In this document: positions 4,800 through 12,284 of the stretch, one piece after another
Position numbering within the stretch: position 1 is the stretch's first letter
How the letters are laid out: every line of letters starts with the position of its first letter
Assembly: GCA_902461085.1 (NCBI GenBank)
Contig: CABPWH010000051.1
Location: 1 to 14,965, forward strand
Source of the DNA: an uncultured Collinsella sp.
GTDB lineage: Bacteria > Actinomycetota > Coriobacteriia > Coriobacteriales > Coriobacteriaceae
DNA length: 14,965 bases
Reading direction: 5' to 3'
The notes under the pieces: generated by a model
What the model was told of the DNA's origin: nothing
Database searches by the model: none
The model's input: only the letters and a program-made list of their open reading frames with translations
Position numbers and translations under genes: made by a program

Positions 4800-6875
4800 C
4801 TAACGCAGGTACGCCTTCGCGTTGCCCAGACTGTAGGCGATCGTTGAGCCGTTGTGCAGCAGTGACGACGTCTGCGGAGTGATCATGCCGGTAATACCCA
4901 ATGCCAGCAGCGCCGAGTTGGTGAGCATGACCTTGGCATACGAACTCGTCAGACGATCAATGAGGCCCTGACTCATGCGGCGCAGGCGCACGATCGCAGC
5001 GAGATCCGTGTCGGCCAGGATGATGTCGGCGACCTCCTTGGCAATGTCGCTTCCGCCGCCCATGGCCAGCCCCACGTCGGCCAAACCGAGCGCCGGCGAG
5101 TCGTTGACGCCGTCGCCCACCATGGCAACGTGGCGCCCCTCGCTCTTAATGCGCTCTACATACGCGTACTTGTCCTCGGGCAGCAGTTCGGCCTTAAACT
5201 CGTCGACACCCGCTTCGCGCGCAATGCGCTCGGCCGTGCGTTCCGAGTCGCCCGTGAGCATGACCACGTGCTTAACGCCCAACGCATGCAAGTCGGCGAT
5301 GGCCTCACGGACCCCGGGCTTGAGCGGATCCTCGATGCCGAGCACGCCCACAACGATGCCGTCGACCGCCAGATACAGCGGCGACAGGCCCTGCATCTGG
5401 GACTCGATCTGCTCCTTGATGTCGGACTCGAGCTGCGCGCCCTCGTCCTCAAATACAAAGTGCGCGGAACCGATGATGGCGCGACGCCCTTCAATGGACG
5501 AAGCGATGCCGTGCGCCACAATATACTCGACCGCAGCGTGACGCTCGCGGTGCTCGAGCCCGCGCTCGCGGGCGGCGTTGACCACAGCGCGCGCCACCGG
5601 ATGCGGGAAATGCTCCTCCAGACAGGCAGAAAGGCGCAGAACCTCGTCCTCGCTCCAGCCATCGGTGGTGAGCACGCAGGCAAGACGCGGCTGCGCCTCG
5701 GTAAGCGTGCCGGTCTTATCAAACACAATGGTGTCGGCCTTGGCAAACGACTCAAAGTACTTCGCGCCCTTGACCATGACGCCCATCTTGGCAGCATCGC
5801 TCATGGCAGTCATGACGGCGACGGAACCCGTGAGCTTGAGTGCGCACGAGTAGTCGACCATCAGCGCCGCTGAGGTCTTGATGAGGCTGCGGGTGGTAAG
5901 AGCGACAAGACCTGCAAGCAAGAAGTTCCACGGGACGATCTTGTTGGCAAGGTCCTCCATATGCGACTGGCCCTCGGACTTGAGCGAGTCGGCCGTCTGC
6001 ACGAGCGAGACGATTGAGCGCAGTTTGGTTTGCGCCGTATTGGCGCGCACGCGCACCAAGATGCCGCCGTCTTCCACGACGGTACCGGCGAACACGTCGT
6101 CGCCCACGCTGCGCTCGACGGCCAGCGGCTCGCCGGTCAGGGTCGCCTGGTTGACCATAGCGCTCCCCTGCTCGACAACACCGTCGATGCAAATGGACAT
6201 GCCAGTGCGCACGGCGACCAGATCGCCGGGCTCAAGCTCGGTCGCGGCAACGCTTACCTCGGTGTCACCGACCACTTTTTGCGCCTTATCGGGCACGTCG
6301 AGCAGCGAGTTTATGAGCTCGTTTTCGCTCATGGCGCGGGTGTAGTCCTCGAGCAGCTCGCCCACGTTGAGCAGGAACATCGTCTGGCCCGCGGTGTCGA
6401 AATCGCGTTTGACGAACGAAATGCCGATAGCCGAAGCGTCGAGCACGGGAACGGTCAGGCGCGGCTGCGCGAGCTCACGGAGGGCGGCGCGCAAAAAGGT
6501 CATGTAACCGGCCACGACAAACACAGCACGTAGGGGCGTGGGCAAAAACCAGCGGCGCGCGTAGTGGGCGCCGATAAGTGTGGCAAGATCCATGACGAGC
6601 TTGTGTCTGCGCGGCTCGAGTTGCATCACGTAACCCGACTTGGCATCGGCGATAGCTTGAGCATCGAGTGCACCCAGGGCATCGAGCACGACCGTGCGAC
6701 GCTGCTCGTCATATTCGAGCGCCATCTGGCCAATACGGCCGTAGACACACACCTTGTGCACGCCGTCGATGTCGCCGCTGAGCTTAAGAAGTGCATCGAG
6801 ATCGCTCTCTGGCACAGGACCCGCCAATTGAAGACGGGTCCTGCCGGGGATCTCGCTAATAATCGAGAATCTCAT
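4800..6875 (-). CDS. P1B-type heavy-metal-transporting ATPase with HMA_2-like N-terminus
   Basis: This membrane pump moves a metal ion across the cytoplasmic membrane using ATP. In 691 residues it has the actuator motif TGEP at 247-250, the phosphorylation site DKTGT at 386-390 (Asp386), the P1B hallmark HP at 425-426 and the hinge GDGVND at 587-592. Membrane segments flank these in the usual order. The membrane metal-site motif, CPC in copper and zinc pumps, is SCALK at 343-347. The N-terminus (IPGRTRLQL onwards) looks like the HMA_2 type and lacks a CxxC. The substrate is therefore not predictable. The ATG at 6875 lies 17 bases after the upstream DUF6110-like gene, with a weak AGG site, so the two form an operon. 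A strong terminator follows. Confidence 0.92.
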   Translation of the reverse strand: MRFSIISEIPGRTRLQLAGPVPESDLDALLKLSGDIDGVHKVCVYGRIGQMALEYDEQRRTVVLDALGALDAQAIADAKSGYVMQLEPRRHKLVMDLATLIGAHYARRWFLPTPLRAVFVVAGYMTFLRAALRELAQPRLTVPVLDASAIGISFVKRDFDTAGQTMFLLNVGELLEDYTRAMSENELINSLLDVPDKAQKVVGDTEVSVAATELEPGDLVAVRTGMSICIDGVVEQGSAMVNQATLTGEPLAVERSVGDDVFAGTVVEDGGILVRVRANTAQTKLRSIVSLVQTADSLKSEGQSHMEDLANKIVPWNFLLAGLVALTTRSLIKTSAALMVDYSCALKLTGSVAVMTAMSDAAKMGVMVKGAKYFESFAKADTIVFDKTGTLTEAQPRLACVLTTDGWSEDEVLRLSACLEEHFPHPVARAVVNAARERGLEHRERHAAVEYIVAHGIASSIEGRRAIIGSAHFVFEDEGAQLESDIKEQIESQMQGLSPLYLAVDGIVVGVLGIEDPLKPGVREAIADLHALGVKHVVMLTGDSERTAERIAREAGVDEFKAELLPEDKYAYVERIKSEGRHVAMVGDGVNDSPALGLADVGLAMGGGSDIAKEVADIILADTDLAAIVRLRRMSQGLIDRLTSSYAKVMLTNSALLALGITGMITPQTSSLLHNGSTIAYSLGNAKAYLR

Positions 6876-6892
6876 TGTTTATGCCTGGAGTG

Positions 6893-7138
6893 CTACTCGG
6901 CTGCCTCGTCAGCAGCGGCCTCGCTCTGGGTGATGTAGGCAGCCTCGGCAACCATGTCATCGACATTGGCCTTGGCCTGCTCGACCATGTCCTGGTAGCC
7001 GTTCTTGATGCGCATGCCGCACGCGATACCCTGCACGCAGGCGTTCTTTACCGGAGCGCTGGTGAGCAGCTTGATGCCGGCCGTACCAAGCAGAAAACCG
7101 CCACCGACAAGCAGGGTGTTAAACGTCGACTTCTTCAT
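6893..7138 (-). CDS. DUF6110-like small membrane-associated protein
   Basis: This is an 81-residue protein. An N-terminal hydrophobic stretch, LLVGGGFLLGTAGIKLL (9-25), is followed by a polar helical part with Cys34 and Cys40 and an acidic, alanine-rich tail. The GTAGIKLLTS motif and what follows resemble the DUF6110 proteins commonly found just upstream of HMA_2-type P-type ATPases in Gram-positive gut bacteria; this is from memory, not a search. The ATG at 7138 is preceded by GGGAG seven bases away. An in-frame start 19 codons earlier has no better site and would run through leader hairpins. It is the first gene of the ATPase operon. A role as a partner or metal-delivery subunit is inference. 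Confidence 0.75.
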   Translation of the reverse strand: MKKSTFNTLLVGGGFLLGTAGIKLLTSAPVKNACVQGIACGMRIKNGYQDMVEQAKANVDDMVAEAAYITQSEAAADEAAE

Positions 7139-7153
7139 GTTGCTTCTCCCTTT

Positions 7154-7186
7154 TGCCGCATAAGCGCGGCATGGTGCCTTAGCACC
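7154..7186 (-). promoter_or_regulatory. Two tandem hairpins in the leader of the DUF6110-ATPase mRNA
   Basis: Just before the ribosome-binding site, GGTGC/GCACC (7173-7186, 4-nt loop) and TGCCGC/GCGGCA (7154-7171, 6-nt loop) form two adjacent hairpins with a one-base gap. With the candidate promoter at 7229-7257 the leader would be about 85 nt. This could be a regulatory leader. I do not recognise a known metal riboswitch. Confidence 0.45.
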
Positions 7187-7228
7187 CGAGTTCATTAGTT
7201 TGCTCGAGCACGCTTTTGAGAACAGTTT

Positions 7229-7257
7229 AGTATAACTATTTGGTCAACAATGGCTAA
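7229..7257 (-). promoter_or_regulatory. Candidate promoter of the DUF6110-ATPase operon
   Basis: On the minus strand TTAGCC (7252-7257), 17 bases, TATACT (7229-7234). The -10 is good and the -35 is weak. The -35 overlaps GTTAGCCAT, a 9-mer also found between the ABC and AraC genes, and a TTGACC lies between the elements. Confidence 0.45.
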
Positions 7258-7284
7258 CTTTTTGGAAACTATGGGGATGGACTC

Positions 7285-7317
7285 AATATGACAAAGGGAC
7301 TGTCCCTTTGTCATATT
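7285..7317. repeat. Perfect 16-bp inverted repeat (REP-like palindrome)
   Basis: AATATGACAAAGGGAC, one base, then its exact reverse complement. It begins two bases after the stop codon of the downstream ABC gene. There is no T-run on either side, so it is not a classical terminator, though such a stable hairpin could protect mRNA 3' ends or terminate in another way. A related degenerate stretch occurs at 12031-12054, which suggests a dispersed palindromic element. Confidence 0.8.
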
Positions 7318-7318
7318 C

Positions 7319-9076
7319 CTACAGCTGCCAGGCAGCCGCTTCCTTTTGCAGCGCAACCATGCGGGCGAATTCTCCGCCTGCCGCCTTGAGCTGCGCCGGA
7401 GCACCCTGCTCGGCAACCACACCATCCTTGAGCACGACGATTTTGTCGGCATTTTCCACCGTACGCATACGGTGGGCAATAACGATAACCGTCTTGCCTG
7501 CAAGCAGACGGGAGAGCGCCTGCTGAACTACGGTCTCGTTCTCCACATCCAAGCTCGCTGTCGCCTCGTCCAACAGCACGATAGGCGCGTCTTTGAGCAG
7601 CGCACGGGCGATGGAAATGCGCTGGCGCTCTCCGCCGGACAGCTTGGAGCCGTTCTCGCCGATCATGGTGTCATAGCCCTGCGGCATGCGGCCCACAAAC
7701 TCGTCGCAGTTGGCGGCACGCGCAGCCGCAAGCACCTCCTCATCGGTGGCATCACGACGCCCGAGGCGGATGTTTCCCATCACCGTGTCGTCAAAGAGCA
7801 GCACGTCTTGGAACACAATGGCGTAATCACGCAGCAGCACCTCGGGATCAATGCTCGCAACATCCACGCCACCCACGGTGACCGTGCCTTCGGTGGCGTC
7901 CCAAAAGCGCGCGGCCAGGCGGCTCACCGTAGACTTGCCAGAGCCCGAAGGACCGACTAGTGCCGTGACCTCGCCTTCCTTGGCGGTAAAGCTCACATCG
8001 GTAAGAACTTTCTCGCCGGCGCGGCCGTCCTCGCCCGCACCATAGCCAAATGCCACGTGATCGAACACCACATCGTGGCCCGCGGGCTCGAATTTCTCGC
8101 TGCCCCGCGCCACAGGCTCTTCCATGATGGAACGCATGCGCTTGGCAGACGACTCGGCGACAAACAGCTCAGACATTAACATTAACGCCTGGTCAAAGGG
8201 CGCATAGATACGGCTCACCATAAGCAGGAAGGCAAACATCACCAAAAAGTCGACCTGCCCGGAGGCGACCACCGCGGCACCCGTAACCAGCGTGGTGGCA
8301 ATGCCCAGACGCAGGATGACAAAGGCGGAGTTGACCAAAAGCCCGTTAGCGAGCTCGCCCTTGGTGGTCTCGCGCTCCTCGGCATCGATCACGGCGTTGA
8401 GTCTCTCAAGATAATGGGCCTCCTGGTTGGTGGCGCGGATCTCGCGAACGCAGTCGAGCGTCTCTTGAATCGCCTCGGTAACCTTGACCTTCTCGGCGCG
8501 CACGCGATCGAACACCGGGGTCATGGGGCCGCGTGTTAGATACAACACGGCAAAGGCCACGGGAACGCTCCAAAACGCCGCAATCGCCAGCTGCCAGCAA
8601 AAGAACAGCGATGCCACGAAGACAATGGCGCTTGCGATGATGGCACCCCAAAGCTCTCCCAGCACGTGGCTGTAGGCGTGCTCCATGGCCTGGACGTCGC
8701 CCATGATGGTCTCGGTTAAATCGGCCAGATCACGACGACCAAAAAACGACAGCGGCAGTTTGCGCAAGCGCTCGGCAATCTCCATACGCTGCTTGCCGCA
8801 CTCCTCGTAAAAGATGCAGTAGGTGTAGTAATACTGCTGCCAGTTAGAGGCAAAGAGCAACACGAAAAAGACCAGGAGGCCGCCCACGATCGGCAGGGCA
8901 TCCGGCAGGTCAGCCCCGCTGACGAGATGCTCGACAAAGCCGGCCATAACCAGGAATAAAAAGCCCATGCCGGCCATGGTGATGAGATTGGTGAGCGTGG
9001 TCCAGAAAATGCCGCGTTTTACGCCGGCGACGCCTTTATCGGATAGGAAATACTTCTTTTGGAATGAGGCGAACAT
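7319..9076 (-). CDS. ABC exporter-fold half-transporter (membrane and ATPase domains fused), second of a pair
   Basis: This 585-residue protein has a six-helix membrane domain (about 20-310) and a C-terminal ATPase domain (about 335-585). The ATPase has Walker A GPSGSGKST at 375-383, Q-loop Gln423, signature LSGGERQR from 479, Walker B IVLLDE at 499-504 and switch His535, so it is intact. It starts with the ATG that follows directly after the TAA of the upstream half-transporter, with GGAGGCGAGG just before. The two proteins are therefore very likely made in equal amounts and form a heterodimer. The pair resembles YbtP/YbtQ and IrtA/IrtB, exporter-fold proteins that import iron-siderophores. 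Lipid or drug export is the main alternative. A palindromic repeat follows the stop. Confidence 0.88.
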   Translation of the reverse strand: MFASFQKKYFLSDKGVAGVKRGIFWTTLTNLITMAGMGFLFLVMAGFVEHLVSGADLPDALPIVGGLLVFFVLLFASNWQQYYYTYCIFYEECGKQRMEIAERLRKLPLSFFGRRDLADLTETIMGDVQAMEHAYSHVLGELWGAIIASAIVFVASLFFCWQLAIAAFWSVPVAFAVLYLTRGPMTPVFDRVRAEKVKVTEAIQETLDCVREIRATNQEAHYLERLNAVIDAEERETTKGELANGLLVNSAFVILRLGIATTLVTGAAVVASGQVDFLVMFAFLLMVSRIYAPFDQALMLMSELFVAESSAKRMRSIMEEPVARGSEKFEPAGHDVVFDHVAFGYGAGEDGRAGEKVLTDVSFTAKEGEVTALVGPSGSGKSTVSRLAARFWDATEGTVTVGGVDVASIDPEVLLRDYAIVFQDVLLFDDTVMGNIRLGRRDATDEEVLAAARAANCDEFVGRMPQGYDTMIGENGSKLSGGERQRISIARALLKDAPIVLLDEATASLDVENETVVQQALSRLLAGKTVIVIAHRMRTVENADKIVVLKDGVVAEQGAPAQLKAAGGEFARMVALQKEAAAWQL

Positions 9077-10903
9077 TTAGGCCTCGCCTCCCTTCGTGAC
9101 GGTGGCATCCGCGGTCGCTGCAGTGATTTTCCAGCTCGCGGCCTGTTCGTACTCGGCCCACATCTTGGCATACAGGCCATTTTGGGACAGCAACTCGGCA
9201 TGGGTACCCGACTCCTGCACGCTGCCCTGGTTGAGCACCACGATTTGGTCTGCGCCCACTACAGTCGAGAGTCGGTGCGCGATCATAATGACCGTGCGAC
9301 CCGCCGCCAGTTTGCTAAAAGCACGTTGGATAAGCGCCTCGTTCTCGGGATCGGCAAACGCCGTAGCCTCATCGAGCACCACGATAGGTGCGTCTTTAAG
9401 GATCGCGCGGGCAAGTGCCACGCGCTGGACCTCGCCGCCCGAAAGATATGCTCCGCCGGCACCGAGCATGGTATTGATGCCCTGTGGGAGCTTGGCCACA
9501 ATGTCGTCGCACTGAGCTGCGGAGAGGGCCGCACGCACTTCGTCGTCAGTAGCCGTAGGCTTGGAGGCGCGCACGTTATCGGCAAGTGTTTGCCGGAACA
9601 GCTGGTTGGTCTGGAACACGAAGGCGACCTGGTCCATAAGCTCGTGCGGATCCATATCGCGAACGTCCACACCGCCTACGAGCACTCGACCCGAGGAAAC
9701 ATCCCAAAAACGCGGGATCAGGCTTGCGCAGGTTGACTTACCGCCACCAGAGGGACCCACCAGGGCGAGGGTGCTACCAGCGGAAACGCTGAAACTTACA
9801 TGGCTAACGGCAGGTGCTTCGGCACCTTCGTACGTAAAGCTCACGTCCTCAAATCGCACGTCGCCGCCGGCAGGGTGCTTGGGTTGTGCGGGCACGGAAA
9901 GCTGCTTGGAATCCATGACGCTTCGAATACGAGCCAACGAATCGGCACTCATCTGAGAGGCCTCGCCCACAAACATGAGCTTGGTCATGGCCGTCGGTAC
10001 CACGGCCGAAAATATCGCGTAAAACGTGAAGTTGGTCATAAAATGCGCGAAGTCCGTCTCGCCTGGCGCCAACAGCAACGCCACGGGCAACAGGAATGCC
10101 ACAAGACCATTGAGCGCGGTAAGGTTGAGTACCTGCGGACCTCGGCAGAACGTGCCCGCATAGTTTTGCGCCATGTCGGCGTATTCGGCGATTGCATCGT
10201 GGAAGGCCTTAAAGGAGTAGACCGTCTGCTGAAACACCTTGACCACGGGGATGCCGCGTACGTATTCGGTGCCGGTCTTGTTCATCTTGACCAGCGCTCC
10301 CATGTAGGCCTTCATGAACTCGGCGCCTTCGCCGCTCATCATGGTGGCCATGGCGCCAAACGAAACGACGACCGAGATAAGGCATGCCGCGCCCAAGCGC
10401 CAATCGAGGGCGAAAAGCAGCACGAGCAAGCCCACGACCATGGCGGCGGCGCCGGCGATATCGGGCAGCATGTGCGCGAGCAGGGTCTCGGTGGAGGCGG
10501 CGCATCCGTCTACAATACGGCGCAGCTCACCGGTGGCGTGCGTGTCAAAGTAGCCGAGCGGCAGCTTAAGCAGGTGCTCGCTCGTAGTCTTGCGGATATT
10601 GGACGCGCAGCGAAACGCAGACAGGTGCGTGCACATGAGCCCCACGAAATAAGCTACGATGCTTGCCAGCGCAAACCCCACGGCCCACCAGCCATACATC
10701 GCGATGTCGCAGGCTTCGCTCCAGTTAGGTGCCACGGCGATCAGGTCGCGAGCGACAAGCCAAATGCACACGTACGGGCCAAAGCTCAGCAGCTGCGAGA
10801 GCGCCGAGAGCGCCATGCCCAAATACGTTAGGAATTTACGGTCACCGGCATACGCGAGCAACTCGCCGATGCCTCCACCTTCCCTTTTTGATCCCTTTGC
10901 CAT
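9077..10903 (-). CDS. ABC exporter-fold half-transporter, first of a pair, YbtPQ/IrtAB-like
   Basis: This 608-residue protein has a membrane domain (about 20-320) and an ATPase domain (about 345-600). Walker A GPSGGGKST is at 383-391, Q-loop Gln431, signature LSGGEVQR from 487, Walker B IVVLDE at 507-512, and switch His543. After Walker B it reads DEATAFADPENE, a form I associate with siderophore transporters of the YbtPQ/IrtAB group in place of the common DEATSALD. The ATG at 10903 has AAAGGA five bases upstream; an in-frame ATG 21 codons earlier lacks such a site. The divergent AraC-family gene upstream fits the YbtA-type control of such transporters. Iron or siderophore uptake is inference; no receptor, lipoprotein or biosynthesis gene is visible. 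Confidence 0.88.
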   Translation of the reverse strand: MAKGSKREGGGIGELLAYAGDRKFLTYLGMALSALSQLLSFGPYVCIWLVARDLIAVAPNWSEACDIAMYGWWAVGFALASIVAYFVGLMCTHLSAFRCASNIRKTTSEHLLKLPLGYFDTHATGELRRIVDGCAASTETLLAHMLPDIAGAAAMVVGLLVLLFALDWRLGAACLISVVVSFGAMATMMSGEGAEFMKAYMGALVKMNKTGTEYVRGIPVVKVFQQTVYSFKAFHDAIAEYADMAQNYAGTFCRGPQVLNLTALNGLVAFLLPVALLLAPGETDFAHFMTNFTFYAIFSAVVPTAMTKLMFVGEASQMSADSLARIRSVMDSKQLSVPAQPKHPAGGDVRFEDVSFTYEGAEAPAVSHVSFSVSAGSTLALVGPSGGGKSTCASLIPRFWDVSSGRVLVGGVDVRDMDPHELMDQVAFVFQTNQLFRQTLADNVRASKPTATDDEVRAALSAAQCDDIVAKLPQGINTMLGAGGAYLSGGEVQRVALARAILKDAPIVVLDEATAFADPENEALIQRAFSKLAAGRTVIMIAHRLSTVVGADQIVVLNQGSVQESGTHAELLSQNGLYAKMWAEYEQAASWKITAATADATVTKGGEA

Positions 10904-10922
10904 GAGATTCCTTTCTAACGGC

Positions 10923-10951
10923 TTGAGAGTTAACCGTAATGAACTTATCAT
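10923..10951 (+). promoter_or_regulatory. Promoter of the AraC-family gene
   Basis: TTGAGA (10923-10928), 17 bases, TATCAT (10946-10951): each hexamer differs from consensus at one position. The transcript would start near 10958 and have a leader of about 60 nt. I found no equally clear promoter for the divergent ABC genes, which fits an activator-dependent promoter there. Confidence 0.65.
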
Positions 10952-10956
10952 TGATG

Positions 10957-10974
10957 TGTTAGCCATGGCTCACA
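10957..10974. promoter_or_regulatory. Palindromic operator candidate between ABC and AraC genes
   Basis: TGTTAGCCATGGCTCACA is an 18-bp palindrome with one mismatched pair (eight of nine positions) around a perfect AGCCATGGCT core. It covers the expected start of the AraC-gene transcript and lies about 55 bases upstream of the ABC start, so a bound protein could affect both directions. Which regulator binds is unknown. Confidence 0.5.
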
Positions 10975-11017
10975 ATCAAGCCAGGCGTGGACGTTTCTGC
11001 AAAGGAAAGGGACGCTT

Positions 11018-12022
11018 TTGCAAATACGGCGGGCAGCGACCGACATAACCGAGCTCTACGCACCACAGTTTGAGCAGTTTGGCCTGGAGCTTTCCGGCAA
11101 GGGCGCTGTCCTTACCGGCGAGGTGGCAAACGATCGGGCGCACGGGCGCGCATGGATCATGCCCCTCTCCCCTGCCTGCATCGTCATGGAGCATTTCATC
11201 ACCCCGACGCACGATATGTACCTGGCCGAATACACACCCGAGCCATATGCCTGCGTGAGCGAGGTCAGCGCGCCCACACTTACATGCATGCCCGAGGCTG
11301 GCATAACGCCCGCGAACCTCAAACCATTGCATGGACCGTGGCCAAACAATGCCGTTTGCAGCTTTATCCAAGATAACTGTGGCGAGGAATTAAGCCCGCT
11401 GTTTGCGGGGGAGCTCTATCACTCGCGCTCGGTGCTCTTTTTGCCTGGATATTTTGACGAACTGGAGCACCGCTATCCCACCGAGTTCGCGGGAATCTTT
11501 GAGGCGTTTGCCGAGCCATGGCACGAGGAAGCGACGTCTGTCATCTGCCACACGCTGCGCCGGATTAACGAGGACCGCGCTCTCACCGTAGGCGGACACG
11601 TCTATATGCAGGGCATCGTGGAGACCATGGTCGCGGAGCTCGCCTGTTCGCGCGCGGCCCACAAGCAGGCGCGGCAGGCGGCAGACACACGCGTCAGCAT
11701 AACCATTGCCGAAGAAGCAACGGCAATGATTGAGCGCGCGCTCGACAAAGGCAGACGTGTGGGTATCAACGAGGTGGCCGAGAGGCTCTACACAAGCCGC
11801 TCCAAACTATGCGCCACCTTTAAGGCCCAAACTGGCGAGTCCCTGGGCACCTACATTCGCAGACGCCGTATGGAGCGAGCACAGGACCTTTTGGCCGATA
11901 GCGCGCTCACGATAGCGCAGGTAGCAGAGCGGCTCGACTACCCTCAGCAAGCCGCCTTCGCCCAAGCCTTCAAACAATACACCGGCACCACCCCCACCGC
12001 TTGGCGTTCCCAGCACCAGTAA
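11018..12022 (+). CDS. AraC-family transcriptional regulator
   Basis: This DNA-binding regulator has 334 residues. The C-terminal 100 or so form the double helix-turn-helix of the AraC family. The first helix-turn-helix is in VGINEVAERLYTSRSKLCATFK and the second in LTIAQVAERLDYPQQAAFAQAFK, followed by the YTGTTPTAWR ending. The N-terminal 230 residues have no cupin motif that I can name and are presumably the effector-sensing part. The start is TTG at 11018, with AAAGG seven bases upstream; no usable ATG lies near. It is divergent from the ABC pair across 114 bases, as YbtA-like regulators are with their transporters, so it probably controls them and itself. The effector could be an iron-siderophore, but this is inference. 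Confidence 0.85.
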   Translation: MQIRRAATDITELYAPQFEQFGLELSGKGAVLTGEVANDRAHGRAWIMPLSPACIVMEHFITPTHDMYLAEYTPEPYACVSEVSAPTLTCMPEAGITPANLKPLHGPWPNNAVCSFIQDNCGEELSPLFAGELYHSRSVLFLPGYFDELEHRYPTEFAGIFEAFAEPWHEEATSVICHTLRRINEDRALTVGGHVYMQGIVETMVAELACSRAAHKQARQAADTRVSITIAEEATAMIERALDKGRRVGINEVAERLYTSRSKLCATFKAQTGESLGTYIRRRRMERAQDLLADSALTIAQVAERLDYPQQAAFAQAFKQYTGTTPTAWRSQHQ

Positions 12023-12059
12023 AGAGCCAGCAAAGGGACAGCCCATTTACCACATCCAC

Positions 12060-12089
12060 AAAAATGAGGGCGCCATCGGCACCCTCATT
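12060..12089 (-). terminator. Rho-independent terminator, minus strand
   Basis: AATGAGGG/CCCTCATT and an inner GCC/GGC form a hairpin. On the minus strand it is followed by TTTTTG (overlapping 12060-12064). It could stop transcripts from the gat operon about 200 bases past gatB. On the plus strand, after the AraC gene, no T-run follows, though the hairpin might still act in both directions. Confidence 0.65.
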
Positions 12090-12135
12090 CACCAAATTCA
12101 ATCCAGCCCACCTGACCCGAACGGCCGAGTCGTCT

Positions 12136-12278
12136 GGCCGGGGAAGCCCCGAGTCGCCGGGGTGTTTGCTCCAAATGAGTTCCGCATGCAAAGAAGGCCA
12201 CTAAATGTGGCCTTCGTCTTGCATAGGACTGTTTGAAATTTGGAGGAAACACCCCGGCGACTCGGGGCTTCCCCGGCC
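12136..12278. repeat. Long inverted repeat, 41-bp arms, around an inner hairpin
   Basis: Arms 12136-12176 and 12238-12278 are reverse complements at 40 of 41 positions. The 61 bases between them contain a second perfect hairpin, GAAGGCCAC, loop TAAAT, GTGGCCTTC (12193-12215). On the minus strand this inner stem is followed by TTTGC, so it may also act as the first gatB terminator. The right arm ends six bases from the gatB stop codon. The structure looks like a palindromic mobile element remnant (MITE or paired REP) or an elaborate terminator. Confidence 0.85.
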
Positions 12279-12284
12279 TCGCAG

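Larger units (their letters stand above)
12023..12284. other. Non-coding gap between AraC gene and gatB with palindromes
   Basis: No gene is seen in this 262-bp stretch between convergent stops. It holds a degenerate copy of the REP-like palindrome (12031-12054), a terminator hairpin (12060-12089), and a 41-bp inverted repeat with an inner hairpin (12136-12278). Confidence 0.75.

Noticed and set aside
7154..7186. Leader hairpins considered as a known metal riboswitch (yybP-ykoY or NiCo type)
   Set aside because: I could not find the conserved loop sequences of these classes; kept only as an unnamed structured leader.
9800..10831. 343-residue plus-strand open frame opposite the ABC gene
   Set aside because: It is a shadow of the ABC transporter reading frame, with His/Arg-rich composition and no recognisable domain.
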